Assembly: GCA_002315815.1 (NCBI GenBank)
Contig: DCIN01000076.1
Location: forward strand, 7,799 to 23,327
Reading direction: 5' to 3'
Source of the DNA: Bacteroidales bacterium UBA1725
Lineage (GTDB): Bacteria; Bacteroidota; Bacteroidia; Bacteroidales; UBA932
Length of the DNA stretch: 15,529 bases
In this document: one piece after another, positions 10,762-15,529 of the stretch
Numbering within the stretch: the stretch's first letter is position 1
Layout of the letters: the number at the start of each line of letters is the position of its first letter
Made by a program: the position numbers and the translations under genes
The notes under the pieces: generated by a model
Databases searched by the model: none
Told to the model about the DNA's origin: nothing
The model's input: the letters and a program-made list of their open reading frames with translations, nothing else

Positions 10762-11185
10762 AAATTTTATTCATATTCCACTGACGTGTTCTGTTCGTCA
10801 CAGTAAACCAGTCGATAATTGTCCATATTCCGAGTCCTCCGCAGGTGAGCAGCTTCACTCCTCCGAGTCCGTTGTCGTTAAGCATAAACCTGTCTATTCC
10901 GTAATGACCGAGGAAGATTGAGATGATGAGCAAAACAGTGGTGTTCTTGAACTGCAGCATATTGATATTGTTCATCTGGTCATCGGAAAGACGGAGGAGT
11001 TTTTCTCGGAGCATAGGAAGTTCAATTTCGGGAAAATCCTTTCCGTGTATTGCAAGGAACATATCGACTTTTGAAGTGTCTGCTGTGTTTTTGTCTGCCG
11101 GTTTCTGAGGTGCTCCGCATTTGGGACATACCGTTGCCAAATCAGAAATCATTTCTCCGCAGGATGTACAATGAATCAATGCCAT
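10745..11185 (-). CDS. Zinc-ribbon plus TM2-domain membrane protein
   Basis: A 146-residue protein. The N-terminal zinc ribbon has C6, C9, C20 and C23 (CTSCG and CPKCG), followed by a mainly helical polar linker (about 30-80). A C-terminal TM2 domain has two membrane segments around FLGHYGIDRFMLNDNGLGGVK and LLTCGGLGIWTIIDWF, with the short DRF turn typical of the family. TM2 proteins are widespread but the bacterial members have no settled function. It starts 46 bases after the glycosidase stop with no clear promoter box between them, so read-through from the glycosidase is possible. The C-terminal WLFLQ comes from a tandem repeat, so the native end may once have been different. Confidence 0.88.
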   Translation of the reverse strand: MALIHCTSCGEMISDLATVCPKCGAPQKPADKNTADTSKVDMFLAIHGKDFPEIELPMLREKLLRLSDDQMNNINMLQFKNTTVLLIISIFLGHYGIDRFMLNDNGLGGVKLLTCGGLGIWTIIDWFTVTNRTRQWNMNKIWLFLQ

Positions 11186-11231
11186 AAAAAAAGAATTAGT
11201 TAATAATGGTTAGAATTTGTTATTGTTTTTC

Positions 11232-13709
11232 TTATTGTTTTCTGACCGGATAGCGTGATGCTTCCTTGATTCTCAGATAATGTGTGGAATAGCCTGTATG
11301 CCAGTAATCGGGGTGGAACGTTTTTCCGTCCAAAATTACAGTGTAGAGACCGCCGGATGTTCCGTCATCTCCCGTTACTCCCATCTTCTGAATTTCGTGC
11401 AGGTCGCCGCTCAGTCTTACTTCGGCTTCGGACCAGTTCTCTATATCGGATGTGGCCATTGCCATAGGACCGTACATTATAGTTCCGACCCAGTCTGCCT
11501 CAAACTTTTCACCCGTCTCTCCTTCGGATTTACACTCCGTCTCTCCGTCTTCTGCCGTAGTCTGAGATATCCTGTCCTGAATTGCCTTGTCAGGATTCAT
11601 CTTGTCCAGTGTCATCTTGTCCGGGCCATAGTTGATGTGAGCAGCGAATGGAATCTCTATCGTGAGTTCATCCCCCTCCTTCCAGTTCCTGGATACTGTG
11701 AAGTAGGATGAGGGCCTTGCCGTTGTGGTCATTGTTTTACCATTGCAGGATATCCGTATGCCATCGGTGGCCCAGTACGGAATACGTAGCTTTACCGTGA
11801 ACTGTCCGGATCCTTCCGTGATGCGTATCGTGCTTTTCTCTGCAGGCCATCCGCATTCCTGCTCCAGCACTATGCCCTTGGCCTTCCATCTGGCTATTGT
11901 AGGCAGATATAGCGCTATCCAGATGGTGTCGCCGGATACGAAATATGCCGCTTCCTGATATTTGACGTGGTTCTCGGATCCTGTGCCTCCGCAGCAGGTA
12001 GACTGGGGAGAGTCATTGCCGAAAGGCTTTCTGGCATTCATCCCCACTGCATAATGGTAGGTGGTAAGGAAATGCTCCGGGTGCACGGATCCGACAATCT
12101 GGTTATACAGCAATTGCTCGTAATAGTCCATATAACGGGCATCGTCAGGGTCATAGCAGTTGAGGTCCTTCGTGAGCTTGGCCAGATTGTATGCGCAGCA
12201 GGTCTCGTTGAGTTCGGGCCCGGGATTCGAGTTCATACTCTCTATCTGGGAGTAGGGCTGGCGGAACATTTCCCCGTTGCCGACTCCCCCCATTGCATAG
12301 GCGTAGCGTCCCTGAATCAGATGCCAGAAATTGACGGCCAGATTGTAGAAATAGGGGTCTCCGTTTGTTCTGAACGAGCGCAACGCTCCGGTTATCATAG
12401 GGATATGTTGGTTGGCGTGACGAGTGCGGATGTCATCGATATTTTTGGCAAGAGGGTCGAAGAAGGCGGGTGCGGCGAAGTAAAGGGCCGCTTCCGCCAG
12501 ACGGGATTTCTCTTCCGGGTCAGAAACCATTTCGGAGAGTCTGGAGAGAGATTCCTGCATACCGCCGACTTCTCCGGCTATGTACATATTCCACATTTCG
12601 TAGCGGTTGCCCGGACGGGCCCGGCGCTCTTCCATTGTGCCGGAACTGTCCATATATGTGCGGTAATGGAGTCTGTTCCAAACCCATAGCCCCATATCCT
12701 TGGCAATGAGCAGAGCCTTGCCGGAAATGTCCTTGTCATCTATGTTCAATGCGATGTCTATCAGACCGGCCAGCTGTTTGTGGATTGAATAATAGGGTGC
12801 CCAGACCCAATTGTCGTTGTCGTAAGGACGGTACATTTCTATCAGCACAGGATGCTGGGCAGGAATGGCGTTGAGGTATCCGTAGCCGTAATGCTCCCAG
12901 TCCTTCTTGTACTCATCGAAAGCGTCCCAGTTCCCTTTGAGCTTCTCAAGCTCAGGTCCAGGAGCCAGATCTCTGGCCTCACGGTAGCGTCCCAAAGATT
13001 GTTCCCATACAAAGGTGCGTTCCTGACACTTTCTGAGTTCGTCCACCATAGTCTTTGCCCTGTCCTTGAGTCCGGCCTTTTTGTCAGGGTCTGTGCATCC
13101 TGCGTATGCGAAAGCAATGGCAGACATATAATGACCGGAGCCGTGTCCCTTGAGCTTGGTAGTGGGGGAGTCCCATCCGTCGGAGACAGGATATCCCGAG
13201 GTCGGCAATCCGAAGCTGTCGTAGTAATTGTAAAGTTGCTGTTTCACGTCCAGCCGCAGAAGGTTGTCCGTGTCTATGTCCCTGTTGGATGTGAGCCTGT
13301 TCTTCCCCGTCAGCTGAACGTCTGCGAGGGGAAGGGGTTCGGCGACCGGATCTGAGGCGGGCACGGCCCAGTCTGCATCGCTTATATGAACTTCCGCCAT
13401 TACGGGATAACCATTGTCGCTTGAAGTGTCACCGATAATCCATCCATTTATGGTATAGCTGCTTCCTGCCGGGTGAATTGCAGGGTTGGCTTCATCCTCC
13501 TCCACCTCTCTTGCAGAATTTTCCCACCTGACCTGACGGAATTCGACACGTCCTTTGGAGCATTGCACCTGAACCTGCCAAGGCAGACGTGGCACAGTCC
13601 CGACAGGGGTGTACACCACAACGTTCTCCACCTTCTTGATAACTCCTCGTTCGCAAGCTGCTGCCGTGACAATGCAAAGCAGAATGCAGGTAACTAATTT
13701 ATTGCTCAT
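11232..13709 (-). CDS. GH127/GH146-type beta-L-arabinofuranosidase, predicted lipoprotein
   Basis: An 825-residue glycosidase with an N-terminal lipoprotein-like signal peptide ending in TAAAC (Cys19). A Big_4-type Ig domain follows (about 28-111; VGTVPRLPWQVQV, then GSSYTINGWIIG). The catalytic (alpha/alpha)6 domain (about 128-600) is of the DUF1680 family, followed by beta domains. Compared by eye with characterised GH127, E480 (GNGEMF) matches the acid/base glutamate. E502 and C504 (NETC) with C572 and C573 (STCCGGTGSEN) match the zinc site, including the cysteine nucleophile. It should remove beta-L-arabinofuranose from plant glycans outside the cytoplasm. The reading frame extends upstream to 13877, but that has no signal peptide and crosses the next gene's leader. 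No SusC/D pair is nearby. Exact substrate and GH127 versus GH146 are open. Confidence 0.9.
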   Translation of the reverse strand: MSNKLVTCILLCIVTAAACERGVIKKVENVVVYTPVGTVPRLPWQVQVQCSKGRVEFRQVRWENSAREVEEDEANPAIHPAGSSYTINGWIIGDTSSDNGYPVMAEVHISDADWAVPASDPVAEPLPLADVQLTGKNRLTSNRDIDTDNLLRLDVKQQLYNYYDSFGLPTSGYPVSDGWDSPTTKLKGHGSGHYMSAIAFAYAGCTDPDKKAGLKDRAKTMVDELRKCQERTFVWEQSLGRYREARDLAPGPELEKLKGNWDAFDEYKKDWEHYGYGYLNAIPAQHPVLIEMYRPYDNDNWVWAPYYSIHKQLAGLIDIALNIDDKDISGKALLIAKDMGLWVWNRLHYRTYMDSSGTMEERRARPGNRYEMWNMYIAGEVGGMQESLSRLSEMVSDPEEKSRLAEAALYFAAPAFFDPLAKNIDDIRTRHANQHIPMITGALRSFRTNGDPYFYNLAVNFWHLIQGRYAYAMGGVGNGEMFRQPYSQIESMNSNPGPELNETCCAYNLAKLTKDLNCYDPDDARYMDYYEQLLYNQIVGSVHPEHFLTTYHYAVGMNARKPFGNDSPQSTCCGGTGSENHVKYQEAAYFVSGDTIWIALYLPTIARWKAKGIVLEQECGWPAEKSTIRITEGSGQFTVKLRIPYWATDGIRISCNGKTMTTTARPSSYFTVSRNWKEGDELTIEIPFAAHINYGPDKMTLDKMNPDKAIQDRISQTTAEDGETECKSEGETGEKFEADWVGTIMYGPMAMATSDIENWSEAEVRLSGDLHEIQKMGVTGDDGTSGGLYTVILDGKTFHPDYWHTGYSTHYLRIKEASRYPVRKQ

Positions 13710-13712
13710 ATA

Positions 13713-13720
13713 CAAAAGTA
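13713..13720 (-). promoter_or_regulatory. TAnnTTTG match directly before the glycosidase start
   Basis: On the minus strand TACTTTTG matches the consensus exactly but ends only 3 bases before the ATG at 13709. If it were used, transcription would begin at or inside the start codon, giving a leaderless message. It may equally be chance in this AT-rich 91-base spacer, which otherwise shows no clear element. Confidence 0.2.
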
Positions 13721-13800
13721 GTAGTTTTTTGTAATTATAAAATGCCTGATGTGAGACAATACCGTTTTTTCTTCTTACCTTGTCCGCACAATTACAATCT

Positions 13801-13917
13801 ATGAGAAAAGCAATAATAACCGGACTGATTGCCGCGATAGCTGCATCTGTCACAGTAAGTTGCTCTAAATCGGACACTTACAACCCTATCGGGGGGGGTA
13901 GTGGTAGATGTTCCTGA
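13801..13917 (+). CDS. Lipoprotein signal peptide of the downstream metalloprotease, out of frame
   Basis: As read, this frame makes only 38 residues and stops with TGA at 13915-13917. It begins MRKAIITGLIAAIAASVTVSC, a typical lipoprotein signal: basic start, hydrophobic core and lipobox with Cys21. It is followed by SKSDTYNPI and then a glycine run encoded by eight G bases. The 484-residue metalloprotease frame is offset by one base and lacks any signal or ATG of its own near its start. In that frame a TAA at 13856-13858 blocks upstream extension. Deleting one G (or adding two) fuses the two into a single lipoprotein of 516 residues. The best reading is that this is the 5' end of that gene. 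Confidence 0.75.
   Translation: MRKAIITGLIAAIAASVTVSCSKSDTYNPIGGGSGRCS
13891..13898 (+). repeat. Poly-G tract (G8) at a reading-frame break
   Basis: Eight consecutive G bases lie 90 bases into the lipoprotein gene, exactly where its frame shifts. Tracts like this change length by slipped-strand mispairing and can switch genes on and off. Seven G would keep the frame open to 15355. No other run of eight or more G or C was noticed in the window. Confidence 0.8.
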
Positions 13918-15355
13918 TCAGAGTGACGTGGACGCTTCGCTGCGGGACCGCAGAATCTTTGCCAATTACGGAGGACTCTTCTCTCCTCCGGGTGTCGTAA
14001 CCAGAGCTTCAGGTACGGAATTCGAAGCGCTTGAATCTCTTCTTGACCGTACAAGGACGGATGTGATTCCTTTTGAAGACGGTACGCTCACGGAAATTCC
14101 TTTCCTCGACAGGTATTCCTGTACCGAAGCGATTGTTACCTCGCAGGAGGAGTCCGAGAGTTCCGATGACACTCTTTCAGTTGTCAAGTATTCCCTTTTG
14201 GACTGGTATCACCCCGAGACTGAAGAACACGAACTCTTCGTGTTGACAATGATTCCTTATGCTGAGTATCAGTCAGCAGGAGAGAACTTCGGGTATTCAT
14301 TTTTAGGGGGATTGGAAGAATTCCGGGGGATTCTGATTTTTTCCGAGCCTGATGGTACTTTCATCAGCAGTCACGAGTATCTGGGTGGAGACAACAAGAA
14401 AATGTACCTTCTTACTCCTTCGGATATGGAAGTGCTGGAGGAAGCCGGGATTGTATTGAATGATGTCACGGACATAACTTTTACTGTACCCGGAACAAAA
14501 GTGTGCAACAAGGTGAAAAATCCTGATGAGTATACTCTTGAAGGTGTAAATGAAGGAGGAGAACTGACACCAGCAATCGTGACTGCGAATGGTCCAAGCT
14601 CCGGTCCAATATCCAATCGAGGTGCAGTTTGCTTGAATGGAATCTCGAACTATGTCAGTTACTATAGGTCTTATGGTAATACCGGCGGATACAGCAAGAA
14701 TAACAGTAAGCCCCAGAAAGGAACTGGTTTTGACAATTTGTTCAAGACCGTGAAAGAGAGAGATGCGGAAATTGCGATAGGGAAGATCAGCGAACTATAT
14801 CAGAAAGTGCCTGAATTACAGACGATAATAGAAGAAATAACAGGGCTGGATATAACTTTGGTTATTGTTCCTTCACTTTCAGGTGGTGCCCTGGCCTTAA
14901 CTAATCCTGGTAGATTTGCAAGGGGAAACACGTGGACCAGAATCACATTCACCGTGACTATTACAGAAGACACTCCGCCCGAAGTCTTGATGCACGAACT
15001 GTTCCACGTATATCAGTTCAATGAGGATTTCAAAAAACGATTGGAAGCCCAGAATTACGGCAGCTCATATACTTATTGGCAAAATGGAGATATTGAGGCT
15101 GAGGCCGGAATCTTCGATGCGTTGATGATGAAAAAATATCAATTGCCCTACAGTGACGGTGGGGTACTGGGCAGTCTTCGGGATCCATTAATCGATTACT
15201 ATAACAATCCCTGTGAAGAGTACTGGAAATATGTTGAACAGTATCTTGGAGAAAGAGGGTACTTCAGTCCTCAATTTAAGGTGTCCGGCGAAATCAATCA
15301 CACAAACAAAATACATCACATACAACAAATAATGTCAAAAACACGAACAAAATGA
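13901..15355 (+). CDS. Putative HExxH zinc metalloprotease, body of a frameshifted lipoprotein
   Basis: A 484-codon frame that I do not recognise as a named family. The N-terminal half (to about 230) has no motif I know. The C-terminal part contains LMHELFHVYQFNEDF with zinc ligands H365 and H369 and catalytic E366. A candidate third ligand lies about 30 residues later in DIEAEAG (E399 or E401), as in gluzincin-type metallopeptidases. The annotated GTG start is nominal: the true start is probably ATG 13801, joined across the G8 tract. Without that join the protein has no export signal. Base composition turns A-rich near the 3' end (about 15290-15352). The stop overlaps the next gene's ATG (ATGA), so the two are probably coupled. 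The substrate is unknown, and protease activity is inferred from the motif only. Confidence 0.7.
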   Translation: MVDVPDQSDVDASLRDRRIFANYGGLFSPPGVVTRASGTEFEALESLLDRTRTDVIPFEDGTLTEIPFLDRYSCTEAIVTSQEESESSDDTLSVVKYSLLDWYHPETEEHELFVLTMIPYAEYQSAGENFGYSFLGGLEEFRGILIFSEPDGTFISSHEYLGGDNKKMYLLTPSDMEVLEEAGIVLNDVTDITFTVPGTKVCNKVKNPDEYTLEGVNEGGELTPAIVTANGPSSGPISNRGAVCLNGISNYVSYYRSYGNTGGYSKNNSKPQKGTGFDNLFKTVKERDAEIAIGKISELYQKVPELQTIIEEITGLDITLVIVPSLSGGALALTNPGRFARGNTWTRITFTVTITEDTPPEVLMHELFHVYQFNEDFKKRLEAQNYGSSYTYWQNGDIEAEAGIFDALMMKKYQLPYSDGGVLGSLRDPLIDYYNNPCEEYWKYVEQYLGERGYFSPQFKVSGEINHTNKIHHIQQIMSKTRTK

Positions 15356-15529
15356 AAGCAGGATTCAGAATAATTGCGGCAGGTATCTTCCTGCTTGTCT
15401 CGGCAATGGTTCACGGTCAGGACTACTATTCCGGCAAGACCAGCATCAGTGGGGATAATAATGATTATGAAATAATTACTGGTAGTTCATTTGTATTCTT
15501 AATAAACAAAGCCAACAAATTCAAACTTT
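15352..15529 (+). CDS. Secreted protein of unknown function (partial, runs off the window)
   Basis: The first 59 codons of a gene whose 3' end lies outside the window. It starts MKAGFRIIAAGIFLLVSAMVHG, a typical signal peptide without a lipobox cysteine. Cleavage is likely near HGQ, followed by a polar Asp/Tyr/Asn-rich segment. The ATG overlaps the TGA of the metalloprotease gene, so it is probably co-expressed and exported with it. No domain can be assigned from this fragment. Confidence 0.7.
   Translation, partial: MKAGFRIIAAGIFLLVSAMVHGQDYYSGKTSISGDNNDYEIITGSSFVFLINKANKFKL

Noticed and set aside
11967..12689. 240-codon open frame on the plus strand
   Set aside because: It is opposite the catalytic domain of the glycosidase, which has clear family motifs on the minus strand. 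The plus-strand product has none.
8645..13709. uxuA and the arabinofuranosidase as one polysaccharide utilisation locus
   Set aside because: They are on opposite strands, separated by three unrelated membrane-protein genes, act on different sugars, and no SusC/SusD pair or PUL regulator is present in the window.
13710..13877. N-terminal extension of the glycosidase to a start at 13877
   Set aside because: The extension would bury the lipoprotein signal peptide 56 residues inside the protein and overlap the leader of the divergent gene. ATG 13709 gives a proper signal peptide.
13901..13903. GTG 13901 as a genuine start of the metalloprotease
   Set aside because: It would give a cytoplasmic protein with no signal and poor start context, while a complete lipoprotein signal lies immediately upstream across the G8 tract. 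It is kept only as the nominal boundary of the open frame.

Overview
The window looks like a chromosomal segment from a Bacteroidales anaerobe. It is most likely a gut species, but I cannot name the genus. The evidence is the RpoB/RpoC sequence type, a sigma-54 activator carrying the GAFTDA loop that I recall from this phylum, putative -7 promoter boxes of the Bacteroidetes form TAnnTTTG placed about 20 bases before start codons, a rubredoxin-first rubrerythrin, and a secreted GH127/GH146-type arabinofuranosidase with a Big_4 domain.

Layout. The 3' end of rpoB (1-248) and complete rpoC (269-4522) close the RNA polymerase operon, followed by a 20-bp perfect inverted repeat that probably terminates it. 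A tightly packed plus-strand operon follows (4647-8048): a YdeI/OmpD-associated protein, an NtrC-type sigma-54 response regulator, a compact histidine kinase and a divergent GreA-family factor. Its first three genes overlap by ATGA/TGATG junctions. The operon ends convergently against rubrerythrin (minus strand, 8033-8581), whose last 16 bases overlap greA. Divergent from rubrerythrin is uxuA, mannonate dehydratase (8645-9817).

From 13709 down to 9859 everything is on the minus strand: a large lipoprotein glycosidase, then three small membrane proteins (zinc-ribbon+TM2, zinc-ribbon+CD225/dispanin, DUF2752) that look like one transcription unit. A 16-bp tandem repeat overlaps the 3' end of the TM2 gene.

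The last 1.7 kb reads rightward. It holds a putative HExxH metalloprotease whose lipoprotein signal peptide (13801 onward) is in a different frame from its body. The two frames meet at a run of eight G (13891-13898). Removing one G joins them into a single 516-residue lipoprotein. This is either a phase-variable contingency locus, a broken gene or a homopolymer sequencing error. It is followed, with an ATGA overlap, by a second secreted protein that runs off the window. This locus is the most unusual thing here.

No tRNA, rRNA, CRISPR array, insertion sequence or attachment site was seen. No gene-free stretch exceeds about 125 bases.
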